64,000 nucleotides of DNA from assembly GCA_035578905.1 (NCBI GenBank), contig JAQJVL010000147.1, forward strand, positions 1,840,906-1,904,905, read 5' to 3'. Made by a program: the position numbers and the translations under genes. Source of the DNA: Stictocephala bisonia. Taxonomy: Eukaryota > Arthropoda > Insecta > Hemiptera > Membracidae. The notes beneath the pieces are model-generated. The model saw nothing but the letters and a program-made list of their open reading frames with translations. It ran no database searches and was not told where the DNA came from. This document shows, in pieces, positions 50,761-61,330 of the stretch (positions are counted from its first letter, which is position 1; every line of letters starts with the position of its first letter).

Positions 50761-50940
50761 CAATCTATTTCGTTCGGGCGGATGCACTGAGTGTCTTTTT
50801 CAGCAGGCGGCTGGACAACTACTACCTTACCAACCAGGCAGAACGGAACAGCTGATCTCTCCTCCCCTCCACACTCACCTGTCGCCGGTAACAATGTAAA
50901 CAGCTGACCATAACACTCCCCCCTCCGGTTTAACACGTAA
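50761..50940 (-). promoter_or_regulatory. CpG-richer promoter / 5'-UTR exon candidate
   Basis: A GC-rich island of about 180 bases stands out in AT-rich sequence. On the - strand it ends CGAACGAAATAGATTG before a consensus donor GTAAGTC (50,760-50,754). A second donor (GGCGACAG before GTGAGTG, near 50,880) offers an alternative exon end. No start codon with a sustained frame is present, which suits a non-coding first exon. It is the best candidate for the main promoter of the - strand gene whose start-codon exons may lie at 33.8 and 27.5 kb. No TATA box was assigned. Confidence 0.35.
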
Positions 50941-51389
50941 ACGTCCTTTATGTATTGGAATAAAACAACGGAAAGCCTGAGGTATATTTTACATTTACTA
51001 AAGAGAATATAAGAACAGTAGTTCTATAAACACTTCGTACAACATTTTTAATAAATTACCAATAAATATACGTAATATCAAAGAAGATACCTTCAAGTAA
51101 ATAATACAATACAACAAATTAATTAATCAGGAATTTTTTTTTATAAAGTTGAAGATTTTGAAACTCAAGAAATTTAAAAGTAGTACATACAGTACAATAT
51201 TTTATTTTTTAATAATTTTATTTGGATACGTTGTGTGTTTGATACTTATTTTAAGTAAATACAATTAAGAGTGTCTATGATCATTAAATCGTATAGACAA
51301 TTATTATTACTATAGTCTATAGCTTTATGAAGAGTTTTCTAATCATATATTTTATTTTCATAACAATAGAAAATATGTTGGAAAAAATC
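50941..51389. other. AT-rich non-coding stretch
   Basis: Nothing is recognised. It would be the upstream flank of the 50.8 kb promoter candidate. Confidence 0.45.
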
Positions 51390-51740
51390 TATGTTTTCTT
51401 TGGCATCCCAGACCATCTTAAGTGGCAAAAATCTGTCTTTTATCACAGAGAAGAAGGAAACAGAATTCGCATCTAATAGTGCTCTAAAAGTGAGTCGAGT
51501 TGTTATTTCTCCACTTTCGCGTGCAATGACAGGTCCAACTCCTTGTCAGTCGCTTCTTTATTCCTCCCAAAATCCTCAAGGGTAAACGTACTATGAACAT
51601 GTATAAAGATGTACGTTAGTTGTAATCTATTTATAACTACCACTGAGATGTTCACTGCGGCCATAAGAAAGTGACCTCTGTTTGTTTTTTCTCTGCGATA
51701 TTATGGAGGACCTATCACCATACATCGTTCTTATGATTGT
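51390..51740 (-). repeat. Dispersed repeat family R2, copy 2 (inverted relative to copy 1)
   Basis: The reverse complement matches 33,521-33,795: ACTTTCTTATGGCCGCAGTG, CAACTAACGTACATCTTTAT and GCGACTGACAAGGAG correspond in order. The + strand open frame at 51,391-51,585 lies in this repeat and is not supported as a gene. Confidence 0.55.
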
Positions 51741-52490
51741 TGACGGTCCTATAAGGTGGTTCTGATACTCTCTGTAACTTGTCTGTGTACGTTGAGAGAA
51801 TGGGTGGAACTAGAGGAATCGAGCCTGGAGTAATAGTTTCCTTATAATTGCAAATGATGCGGAGGGGGCACTTTGTCCTTTAGAATAATTTATCAGTGTT
51901 ATGTTTAAAAGCAAAACACTACAAAATGATCTTCATAGATTAGTGCTAAATAAGACAATAAACGCCCAAAACATCGTGGTTTCTCTGAGATTATAACATT
52001 TTTAATTCATAGAAACCTTAGAAAAAACTGTTAAGTATTACGAATAGTGGTCTATCTGCATTTATCGTTACTTAATAATATAAAGAGCATATTCAAGTTT
52101 AAAGATGTTTATTTTTTCGAGCGCTTAACTTTCTAAAACAAACCTACTTCATCGTCATAGTTGAATTAAGACTTTATTTATTTTTATAATGACACTGAAA
52201 GTTCTCCAATGGCTAAGGAATTGGTGACCTGATCTTGGCACAAACACGTTAGAGTGACGTTCCTAATGACCAGAAATATCTGCAAATAATAGAAACAACA
52301 TTAAAATTCCTTTGAAGAGGAGACCTGACAATTTGATCAAGGCATGTAGTGGAAGAAGACAAAGCCGCATAACTTGATGTAGACTGTGGAGAAGGGGCGT
52401 TTCAATCCCAGATATCTAGGCTAGTATAGCTGTCAAACGCACAAGCTCAACGACCAAGATAAAAATGTCATATAGTTGTACAAATGTCCC
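51741..52490. other. Non-coding stretch
   Basis: Nothing is recognised before the next tandem array. Confidence 0.45.
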
Positions 52491-54535
52491 ATTTACATGG
52501 TAATATAGATGCACATTACTGAGATAGTGCTTATTGTCTATCTACAAGGATGATAGTGAAGGTAAAATGTCCCACTTACATGGTAATATAGGTGCACGTT
52601 ACTGAGATAGTGCTTATCGATAAGGATTATGGAGAAGGTAAAATATCCCATTTACATGGTAATACAGGTGCACGTTACTGAGATAGTGTTTATTGTCTAT
52701 CGATAAGGATTATGGAGAACGTAGAATGTCCCATTTACATGGTGCACGTTACTGAGATAGTGCTTATTGTCTCGATAAGGATTATGGAGAAGGTAAAATG
52801 TCCCATTTACATGGTAATATAGGTGCACGTTACTGAGATAGTGTTTATTGTCTATCGATAAGGATTATGGAGAAGGTAAAATTTCCCATTTTACATGGTA
52901 ATATAGGTGCACGTTACTAAGATAGTGTTTATTGTGTATCGATAAGGATTATGGAGAAGGTAAAATGTCCCATTTACATGGTAATATAGGTGCACGTTAC
53001 TGAGATAGTGCTTTACATGGTAATATAGGTGCACGTTACTGAGATAGTGTTTATTGTCTATCGATAAGGATTATGGAGAAGGTAAAATTTCCCATTTTAC
53101 ATGGTAATATAGGTGCACGTTACTAAGATAGTGTTTATTGTGTATCGATAAGGATTATGGAGAAGGTAAAATGTCCCATTTACATGGTAATATAGGTGCA
53201 CGTTACTGAGATAGTGCTTATCGATAAGAAATATGGTGAAGGTAAAATGTCCCATTTACATAGTAATATAGGTGCACGTTACTGAGATAGTGCTTATCGA
53301 TAAGAAATATGGTGAAGGTAAAATGTCCCATTTACATAGTAATATAGGTGCACGTTACTGAGATAGTGCTTATTGTCTATCTGCAAGGATGATAGTGAAG
53401 GTAAAATGTCCATTTACATGGTAATATAGGTGCACGTTACTGAGATAGTGCTTATCGATAAGGATTATGGAGAAGGTAAAATATCCCATTTAAATGGTAA
53501 TATAGGTGCACGTTACTGAGATAGTGTTTATTGTCTATCGATAAGGATTATGGAGAACGTAAAATGTCCCATTTACATGGTAATATAGGTGCACGTTACT
53601 GAGATAGTGCTTATTGTCTATCGATAAGGATTATGGAGAAGGTAAAATGTCCCATTTACATGGTAATATAGGTGCACATTACTGAGATAGTGTTTATCGA
53701 TAAGGAATATGGTGAAGGTAAAATGTCCCATTTACATGGTAATATAGGTGCACGTTACTGAGATAGTGTTTATCGATTAGGAATATGGTGAAGGTAAAAT
53801 GTCCCATTTACATGGTAATATAGATGCACGTTACTGAGATAGTGTTTATCGATAAGGAATATGGTGAAGGTTAAATGTCCTATTTACATGGTAATAAAGA
53901 TGCACGTTACTGGGCCAGTGGTTTTTGTATTTATAGATAAGTAATAAGGTGAAGGTTAAATGTCCTATTTACATGGTAATAAAGATGCACGTTACTGGGC
54001 CAGTGGTTTTTGTATTTATAGATAAGTAATATGGTGAAGGTTAAATGTCCTATTTACATGGTAATAAAGATGCACGTTACTGGGCCAGTGGTTTTTGTAT
54101 TTATAGATAAGTAATATGGTGAAGGTTAAATGTCCTATTTACATGGTAATAAAGATGCACGTTACTGGGCCAGTGGTTTTTGTATTTATAGATAAGTAAT
54201 ATGGTGAAGGTAAAATGTCCCATTTACATGGTAATATAGGTGCACGTTACTGAGATAGTGTTTATCGATTAGGAATATGGTGAAGGTAAAATGTCCCATT
54301 TACATGGTAATATAGATGCACGTTACTGAGATAGTGTTTATCGATAAGGAATATGGTGAAGGTTAAATGTCCTATTTACATGGTAATAAAGATGCACGTT
54401 ACTGGGCCAGTGGTTTTTGTATTTATAGATAAGTAATAAGGTGAAGGTTAAATGTCCTATTTACAAGGTAATAATGATGCACGTTACTGGGCTAGTGCTA
54501 GTTGTCTATAGATAAGGAATATGGTGCTACATTAT
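52491..54535 (+). repeat. ~75-88-bp tandem array with TATCGATA motifs, about 26 copies
   Basis: A typical unit is GGTAAAATGTCCCATTTACA, TGGTAATATAGGTGCACGTT, ACTGAGATAGTGCTTATTGT, CTATCGATAAGGATTATGGAGAA with breaks as shown. Length varies because TTGTCTA is present or absent. Where it is absent, CTTATCGATAAG, a perfect 12-bp palindrome, is formed. Longer segments are duplicated as blocks: a multi-unit block at about 52,800-52,990 recurs at 52,998-53,230. A diverged subtype (GGTTAAATGTCCTATTTACA ... TGGGCCAGTGGTTTTTG, 83-84 bp) is repeated four times at 53,870-54,200 and again near 54,360-54,480. Nothing is coding. Confidence 0.93.
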
Positions 54536-54949
54536 ATTTTATATACAGTGTATAATATATTTTTTATAATACTGGCTTCAAAATACTCAATGTAATAGTA
54601 TTGATCTGTAAAATACCATTGAATTAGAGAAAAGTTGATTATAGTTTTAAAATTACATATATTATACATTATTTTTATTACGTATACTTTAATATATTTG
54701 ATCAGTTGATATAGTCAACATGGTACCTGATCAATTTAAGTTTCTTAATCTATAAATCCTTGTAATTTTATACTTTTTACGTAGACCATTTGATAATTCT
54801 CTAAATAAACTGTAAGATTTTATTATGTTTTATTTTGCTTGTTGGAAATACCTTTATTTTACCTTTTTCAAGATTCGTTGATATATTATGATTCAAAATT
54901 ATTGAGAGAGCTTTAAGATATAAATAAAATATGACATTTTTAACAATTC
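54536..54949. other. AT-rich non-coding stretch
   Basis: Nothing firm is recognised. The right part probably belongs to the LINE remnant that follows. Confidence 0.45.
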
Positions 54950-55275
54950 CTGAGACTCTGTTTTTGTAGAGTTATTATTGGCATCTGTATATGCAACATC
55001 ACTTACTCCTCTTTAGCATAAAAAATTAAAGTAATGGGACCAATATGGATCCTTGAGGGAAACCAGGCTTAATTTCAGTGAAGATAAGATACATACAAGT
55101 AATCTTAACAAACTTAATTTAATTAATTATGAGTATATATGATTTTTAAACCACTAGCTTCTCTCAAAATTATTTTTTCAATGAATTCTGATGTTGATGT
55201 GTGACTGATTTGCCCGAACACAATCCATGGTCTTCTCTACTAACACATTATTTTTGAAGTATTCTATTAGCTGAT
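54950..55275 (-). pseudogene. Non-LTR retrotransposon RT fragment, heavily decayed
   Basis: On the - strand the pieces appear in RT order: NNVLVEKTMDCVRANQSH (the FGFR-type region, about 55,255-55,200), EFIEKIILRE (55,189-55,160), PGFPQGSILVPLL (motif B, 55,070-55,034) and VAYTDANNNST (the position of YADD, about 55,000-54,970). They need several frame changes, and the catalytic Asp pair is degraded to TDA. It is unrelated in detail to the 59-61 kb element and probably a different LINE family. It lies upstream of the mRpL30 exons, possibly in an intron. Confidence 0.7.
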
Positions 55276-55651
55276 AGTAAACAATTTTTTACAATCAGCA
55301 ACATTAAAAAAAGTAATTGGATACATCATAATATGTGTGCTACATAAAATAAAAAGTTGAATCTGTTATAATTTGGAAAGTATTACACATAAAAAGCAAA
55401 TAATTAGCAAATGAATTAAATAATGTTGATAAAATGTACATTTTTGATTGATAATTGAAATATTAATTCATATTAATTATGCAGTTATTAAGTTTTTTAA
55501 GACACGAGGCAACGAGACAATTTTGTCAAGAATACCTATAGCCAAACGAATGACCAATAAACTATTTTATTAATAATTTTAATAGTCATAGTAGCTTAAC
55601 CGGCAAGTAAAAAATCTAGGAATATGTCTGTAATATTCTTCTTTTCTCTAG
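55276..55651. other. Non-coding stretch
   Basis: Nothing is recognised. It ends at a good polypyrimidine tract (CTTCTTTTCTCTAG) before the next candidate exon. Confidence 0.45.
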
Positions 55652-55745
55652 GAACTGCAAAGTAGTTAAAATATATGACGAGAAAAATCTTGCTTTGCTT
55701 TTAAAGTTTGAACAAAACCCCATAGTGATGCACAGGTTTTTACAG
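55652..55745 (+). CDS. Candidate internal exon upstream of mRpL30 (unproven)
   Basis: A 94-nt segment is bounded by CTTTTCTCTAG and a donor GTAATA. One frame is open, reading NCKVVKIYDEKNLALLLKF then EQNPIVMHRFLQ. It lies 101 bases before the mRpL30 exon, a plausible intron length. However, the phases do not match (this exon ends in phase 0, the next needs phase 2) unless the weaker donor at 55,736 (CACAG before GTTTTT) is used. The peptide does not obviously resemble uL30m N-termini. It may be the mRpL30 leader exon, an exon of something else, or chance. Confidence 0.3.
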
Positions 55746-55846
55746 GTAATAATAAATTAGGCATTCCTATTAATCATGATTTATTTTAATGAAGAAAACT
55801 TATCATTTTAATAACTTTTTATTCTGCAATTTAAAATTTATTTTAG

Positions 55847-55970
55847 TTCAGGTGAAGTCACACCAGTTATTAAACCCGCCAAATTATTTATGATGTAAAG
55901 AATAAGATCACTCTTTGGTGAACCATATTGGGTGACAAAAATTATAAAACAGTTTAAATTGGAAACTGCT
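55847..55970 (+). pseudogene. mRpL30: mRpL30 internal exon with an in-frame stop
   Basis: This encodes the N-terminal part of mitochondrial large-subunit protein uL30m, a structural protein of the mitoribosome. After the acceptor TTTATTTTAG, the frame reads SGEVTPVIKPAKLFMM, then TAA (55,896-55,898), then RIRSLFGEPYWVTKIIKQFK and LETA. The hallmark is the R-[IV]-K/R...PYW..K.I.K..x.L block found in MRPL30 across animals. The TAA sits where relatives tend to have Gln or Lys (M-x-Q/K-R); one C-to-T change in CAA would produce it. It ends in phase 0 at a consensus donor GTAAGT, matching the next exon. Splice sites look intact, so if this is a pseudogene it is unprocessed and recent. A null allele or a sequence error is equally possible. 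The - strand frame at 55,838-56,047 is a shadow. Confidence 0.75.
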
Positions 55971-56240
55971 GTAAGTAAAATATTAATTTCTCTTGGATTG
56001 ATTATATTTACAATCATTTTATTATTAGTAAATACTATTTCAAACATTTTCTTTGTATTGGTGCTAGCTTTATCTGTTTTTGTAACTCAAAATAAGTAAT
56101 TTTGTAGTAAATCAAAATAGGTAAGCTGGTTTGCTTTTCCTGACTTATTAAGTTGGATCTAATTAGAGCTTGGGTACAATGCCGATAACTGAGTTTTATC
56201 ATTCTCAACACTGTCTAAAAATGAAATGTGCAAATGGTGG

Positions 56241-56512
56241 CTAAAGCATTATTTTGAGTTCTGCCCACTTGCCAAGTAACTTCAAGAAGTCTCCTGATTT
56301 AATTGATCCGAGCTTTTCTTCAAGAAACTTTTCATTATCAGTAGACAACTTGTAGTTAGTTTCAGTGTCAATGTAAAACAACCAAGAAGGTTGGGATAAC
56401 TTAGAATCCCCAGAAGTAAATCTTTCCTCAGCTTCATTTCAACTACACTCAAGTTGTAGTATTGGATATAGCCACTTTAGTAAATAGGTGCAAAACTCAT
56501 CAGAATTACATT
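56241..56512 (-). pseudogene. Exon-like antisense block with one stop, unrecognised
   Basis: On the - strand an acceptor (ACTTTTTTTCAG) is followed by 23 clean codons beginning CNSDEFCTYLLKWLYPILQL. There is then a TGA (56,441-56,439), then about 64 further clean codons including SQPSWLFYIDTETNYKLSTD and KSGDFLKLLGKWAELKIML, closing at TAG (56,243-56,241). The composition is protein-like (charged, helical, with spaced Trp and Tyr), unlike nearby chance frames. It lies inside the mRpL30 intron on the opposite strand. It could be the terminal exon of a decayed gene or part of a mobile element. I do not recognise the family. Confidence 0.45.
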
Positions 56513-57003
56513 CTGAAAAAAAAGTATTCATAGATAGTCAAAAGATGGACCAGTAGGTTACAGCAAGAGAAGTGACATTCGCGAGAGGAGAAGTGTAGCT
56601 TGGTATATTGTGGACATGAAGAGGGAGAAGAAAGTAATTAGACAGACAATAGAACCAAACAACCTAATGTTAAATATTTTTTCAATTAAATTGATTATTT
56701 TCACTATTTACATATGCAAATTATCTCTCCACTCTGATTTTGTAACACTATTGTCCACCTATTAAGTGAACCATTCTAATTACTTTTTATTGTTACTATT
56801 AATAAGAGACGACAAATTGCAACAACTAACTAGTAAGTACAAAACCAACCATGTATTCAGATGCGATAGTCGTGCACTCTTCTGAACTTAATCAGCTGTT
56901 TTCAATTTATTTCTGAGAGAAAAATAATTTGTTTATCGGTAAGGGTGCTGTAACCTCCATCATTGTCTTTACCATTTCTCAGTATCACAGTAACAGTAAC
57001 AGT
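56513..57003. other. Intronic sequence of mRpL30
   Basis: Nothing is recognised on either strand beyond the flank of the antisense exon-like block. Confidence 0.45.
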
Positions 57004-57700
57004 TGTGTGCGCGTCTGAACACCACACAACTATCACGTAGGAACTCGGTGACCAGTGCTAGGCAGTGAGAAGACAGGGGATGGTGCGTGCGCGTCTGAAC
57101 ACCACACAACTATTACGTAAGCACACAGTAACCAGTGCTAGGCAGTGAGAAGAGAGGGGATGGTTCGTGCGCGTCTGAACAACACACAACTATCACGTAG
57201 GCACACAGTGACCAGTGCTAGGTAGTGAGAAGACAGGGGATGGTGCGTGCGCGTCTGAACACCACACAACTATCACGTAGGCACACAGTGACCAGTGCTA
57301 GGCAGTGAGAAGACAGGGGATGGTGCGTGCTCGACTGAACACCACACAACAATCACGTAGGCACACAGTGACCAGTGCTAGGCAGTGAGAAGACAGGGGA
57401 TGGTGTGTGCGCGTCTGAACACCACACAACTATCACGTAGGCACACAGTGACCAGTGCTAGGTAGTGAGAAGACAGGGGATGGTGCGTGCGCGTCTGAAC
57501 ACCACACAACTATCACGTAGGCACACAGTGACCAGTGCTAGGCAGTGAGAAGACAGGGGATGGTGTGTGCGCGTCTGAACACCACACAACTATCACGTAG
57601 GCACACAGTGACCAGTGCTAGGCAGTGAGAAGACAGGGGATGGTGTGTGCGCGTCTGAACACCACACAACTATCACGTAGGCACACAGTGACCAGTGCTG
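57004..57700 (+). repeat. 80-bp GC-rich minisatellite, 8.7 copies, in the mRpL30 intron
   Basis: The unit reads TGTGCGCGTCTGAACACCAC, ACAACTATCACGTAGGCACA, CAGTGACCAGTGCTAGGCAG, TGAGAAGACAGGGGATGG. Unit starts fall near 57,005, 57,085, 57,165 and so on at a constant 80-bp step. Copies differ at few sites (GCGCG/TGCGCG, GGCAG/GGTAG, CACGTAGGCA/TACGTAAGCA), so it is young. GC content is far above that of the rest of the intron. The last copy stops after CCAGTGCT. Confidence 0.95.
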
Positions 57701-58254
57701 CCTGTAGTCATTGTGACCCCTTGCCCTTGTACCGTGAAACAACTCTATTACGCATGACAGACACATGATCAACGTGTATATAGTATGCTAAGATCATACG
57801 TGTTAAAAAAACATGTAGTTTTTTGTTTGTTCTACTCCGGTTATACTTGGTTAATCAATATCCGAGTATCTGAATTGAAGAGAAATTTACTGAACTAACA
57901 ATTTAGTTTCTTAATTTTTTCTGATTTAGCTTTTTTATGACAATGACGTGAAAGTGATACGATAGTGGATACGACGATTGGCTGATGGAGTTGGTGTGTT
58001 CATTTTGTGTGTATTAAAGCCATGTTTAGTTTTCTTAAAACATTCTTAAATAGTTCCATCCTTCTTTTTGGTATGATTTAACAGACCAGCAATTTTTGGG
58101 CCATTTTAAGTTGTTATTTGCAAGGGTTTATATTTGCACTATTTTAGACTATTGATCAGCTGTTAAAACACAGGTATTAGATTGCACGTATTACCTCATT
58201 CCTTAAACAATTAAATCTGTAAAACATATCAATGACAGTTTTGTTCTTGCAGAG
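57701..58254 (+). other. 3' part of the mRpL30 intron
   Basis: No repeat or exon is recognised. It ends TTTTGTTCTTGCAGAG, a good polypyrimidine tract. The AG at 58,253-58,254 gives the phase-0 join to the upstream exon. The AG at 58,251-58,252 would add two bases and break the frame. Confidence 0.6.
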
Positions 58255-58554
58255 AAATCCACATTGTCTTGCTTCATTGTAAAGAATTCTCCAGAAGTGA
58301 ACAAATTATTGTGGCAAGTGAAACATATAATTAAAATAACACCAATAACCTTCCCATATGGAGAGCCGGAAGAAGGGGACAAGGGATACTTGAATGACAA
58401 GGGACAGTATATTCTGTTCAAGAAGTTAGGAACTGGTAATGTGGATGACAAGCGTTTGGAAGCGAGCCACAAATTCTTTAAAGACCCATTAAGAATGGAA
58501 GCAGACACAATAAAGAAGAAACTTAGAGATAAGTGGTTGATATCGAGAAATTAG
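58255..58554 (+). CDS. mRpL30: mRpL30 terminal exon (mitochondrial ribosomal protein L30, uL30m)
   Basis: Mitoribosomal large-subunit protein of the bacterial L30 family, expected in the mitochondrial matrix. The exon encodes KSTLSCFIVKNSPEVNKLLW, then QVKHIIKITPITFPYGEP, then an acidic Gly-rich stretch and a basic tail ending KKKLRDKWLISRN, with TAG at 58,552. The KN-P-VN--L--VKH-I-I-P--FP-G-P pattern is the signature of animal MRPL30. It is 99 codons with no disruptions. Together with the 41-codon upstream exon it gives 140 residues, against about 160 in human, so a leader exon is missing upstream. The start of the gene lies before 55,847. AATAAA hexamers follow, the nearest clear one at about 58,802. 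The - strand frame at 58,203-58,508 is a shadow. Confidence 0.88.
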   Translation, partial: KSTLSCFIVKNSPEVNKLLWQVKHIIKITPITFPYGEPEEGDKGYLNDKGQYILFKKLGTGNVDDKRLEASHKFFKDPLRMEADTIKKKLRDKWLISRN

Positions 58555-58965
58555 TGTAAAATTTACCTTTGTCTATAAATGTTATATTTAAACTTGCTTT
58601 GTGCACTATTTTTTCTCCTGCTCTCAGTCTGTATAGGAATTATAACAAGCAAGTAAATTTGATGATTTTAATTTTTAAATGCCTTACAATCTGTCACCTT
58701 ATGTTTGAAATTTATCTGACAAATGATGAAATGTTTAAAATGTAGCAACGAATTTACAGTAGTTTGAAAGTTTTAAGTAGGACGAAACTACTGTTCTGTG
58801 CAATAAAAATGTAATAATAATGTCAGAACAGTGTTTGAATGATGATTATAAATTATGAAGTACCTTTAGAAAGAAAATAACAACACCATTGGTTAATTTG
58901 TTATAAAACATTACTCTATTTTGTATTACTCTCTCATATAGAACGTGTATGTTATCTTATCTATT
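58555..58965 (+). other. mRpL30 3' UTR and downstream flank
   Basis: AT-rich sequence follows the stop codon. CAATAAAAATG at 58,801 is the most plausible polyadenylation signal, giving a 3' UTR of about 270 bases. The LINE remnant begins right after. Confidence 0.5.
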
Positions 58966-61330
58966 AAATGAAATGAAATGAAAAATGACTTTATTGTACA
59001 ATTATGTTACAATTGGCGTGGTTAGGACTAAAAAGTCCTATCTTATACCTAACCATAATTACTGTAATGCAAATAAGTGATAACACAAAAATCAAAACAT
59101 TATTCTAGTGTCCAAAATAGAATAAAATTACAAGATTGTATTAAAGAGAAATTCATTAACAAATAATAGCCATAGCTTATATATAAAATATTCTAAATTA
59201 ACATATATACAGAAGAAACACCTGTAAACTTAAAGCCACATCCATTATCTCATACACACCATGCCGTCAGCATACACCTAGTGCCGAACAAGCCGCTTAC
59301 CTCACGAGGTCCGGAAAAGAACCGTAACTGCAGCCCGAAACCGATCGCGCCCTTCGCTACCTCTAATATGATCAGGAATATTATTCCAAAGTCGGCAAGT
59401 GGTTACAGTAAAAGAATTGTTGTATAATGAAGTTCTATGACGAGGAATTGACAACAATGAAGATCCGCGCCAAGTGTTCCAAATACTAGTTTCAGAAATG
59501 CAAGAAAAACCTTCGGACAGATTAGTTGGGGAATTATTATGTATGATTGGATATAAAATAGTGAGAATATGAAGCATACGGAGTTGATTAAATTTGAGAA
59601 GACAAAGGTTTTTGAAAAAATGGGGTAACATGGTCTGGACGTTTAAGACTGAAAATAAAACGGATACAATAGTTTTGGGCACACTGCAATCTGTCCGAAA
59701 GCTCAACCGTCATGTCATTGACCACAACGTCACAGTAGTTAAAGTGTGGAAAAACTAGCGTCTTTACAAGCATCACTTTCATATTCAATGGCAAAAAAGA
59801 GCAAATCTTTTCAGACTGTGAATACCCTGTTACAAATTTCAGTAGTGTATTCAGACCAAGTTTTTTTGTTAAAGTAAGTCCAAGGTTTTAACTTTGTCAT
59901 TGTAAAGTAGTTCAGTACAATTTTTGGGGAATTCATAAGGTCAGCAATCCACAGAAGTCTATTGGTTCCGATTATAATTGTTTTAGTTTTGTTTTCATCA
60001 AATTTTAGTCCGTGCTTGAAGGCCCAAGTAGCAATAGCATCAATATCAGTGTTTATATTAGTAACTGTAGCATTCAAGTTAGTATTAGGAAAGTGATTGT
60101 AAATTTGTAAGTTATCAGCATACAAGTGAAAAAAAGAGTTTGTTATAACAGTTGTGACATCATCAATGTATATGGAAAATAATAAGAGACCAAGGACTGA
60201 GCCCTATGGTATTCATCGAGTGACGGGTTTTCAGTACGATTCCTTGTCACTAGTTCTGACACACTGCTGGCGATCCGTCACATAAGACTTTACCCAGTCT
60301 ACGCAATCAATAGAAAACCCCATCTTCAATAGTTTTAAGAAGTGAAGAGGATGATATACACAGTCGAATGCCTTAGAAAAAATTAAAGTGTAAAAATTGA
60401 TAAATGTCTCTTATCCATTCCAGAACGGATATCATCAGTAACTTTTAATAAAGCAGTGACAGTACTGTTTTTAGACCGAAATCCTGACTGGAAATTAGAC
60501 AATCTATTGCGCTATAAAAGAAGTAAATTGCTGGTGATCCACTCTTTCAAGACATTTTGATAAGGCTGATAGGACTAAAATCAGATGAATTTTTTGGTGA
60601 TGAATGTTATGGAAATGGTCGAATAATAGCCAATTTTCAAACTTTGTGGAATGTTGATGACATGTGCGACTTGTTAAAAATGGAAGTAATTACAGGAATA
60701 AGCATGGGAAGAAAATATTAAAAAAATTGTTTGGAAACATTATCAGCCCCACTGCACTGCTGGAAATCCTCATAATTGCACGTAAAACATCAGCCTCAAC
60801 GACAAGTGTGAAAGTAAACTGACACTATTATGGCATTGCTGAGTTCACGGACATAATCACAAGCACCAGTCATATCAATAGGGATATCCACAAAATAATC
60901 ATTGATCAGGTTAAGATACACAGCAACAAGTCTGTCGCTACTACCCATACCAATACCAAGCTCCCTAACTCTTGACCATAATGATTTAGAGGATTATTTT
61001 ACTGAGAAGCTTCTGTAATAAAAAAGAATTTTAGCATCTCGCAATTGTTGTATATAATGAGCCCAATCAGCAGCGGACTTGGCTCTATTGGCTTTTCGAA
61101 AAACAGTATCTCTTTGTTTTTGCAATTGGCGAATAAGATGTGTAATCCAAGGCGCCGGCTGTCGAGTAATTCGCTTTGTAACCACTGGAGCATGCCGATC
61201 AAAAAAAGAATGAATCATACAGTCAAACTTATTGACCATAGAGTCAACATCAGGGGCCATCAGAATCTCATTCCAATTTAAAGTATGACTGAGCATCTTG
61301 AAATTGATCCAATTTTAAGCATCTTGAAAA
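58966..61330 (-). pseudogene. Non-LTR retrotransposon remnant (Jockey/CR1-like ORF2), ~2.4 kb
   Basis: On the - strand the parts run in order from right to left. First is the endonuclease-RT linker (FFDRHAPVVTKRITRQPAPW with a basic helix, 61,296-60,994). Next come the RT blocks: QSGFRSKNSTVTALLKVTDD, SKAFDCVYHPLHFLKLL, GFSIDCVDWVKSYVTDRQQC, GSVLGPLLFSIYIDDV and LYADNLQIY (about 60,500-60,100). The thumb follows (HFNYCDVVVNDM, near 59,740), then the C-terminal tail (IPRHRTSLYNNS, RLWNNIPDHIRGS, closing at 59,302). The catalytic YADD is YADN, and there are several frameshifts and stops, so it is dead. The 3' UTR ends in a (TTTCA)n-type repeat at 58,966-58,984. The endonuclease is missing at the 5' side. 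It inserted tail-to-tail with mRpL30. Confidence 0.88.

Noticed and set aside
51391..51585. + strand open frame of 64 codons
   Set aside because: It lies inside dispersed repeat R2, whose other copy (33.5 kb) does not keep the frame.
55838..56047. - strand open frame of 69 codons with an acceptor-like TTACAG
   Set aside because: It is the antisense shadow of the mRpL30 internal exon. The + strand reading gives the conserved RIRS...GEPYW block and consensus splice sites.
58203..58508. - strand open frame of 101 codons
   Set aside because: Shadow of the mRpL30 terminal exon.
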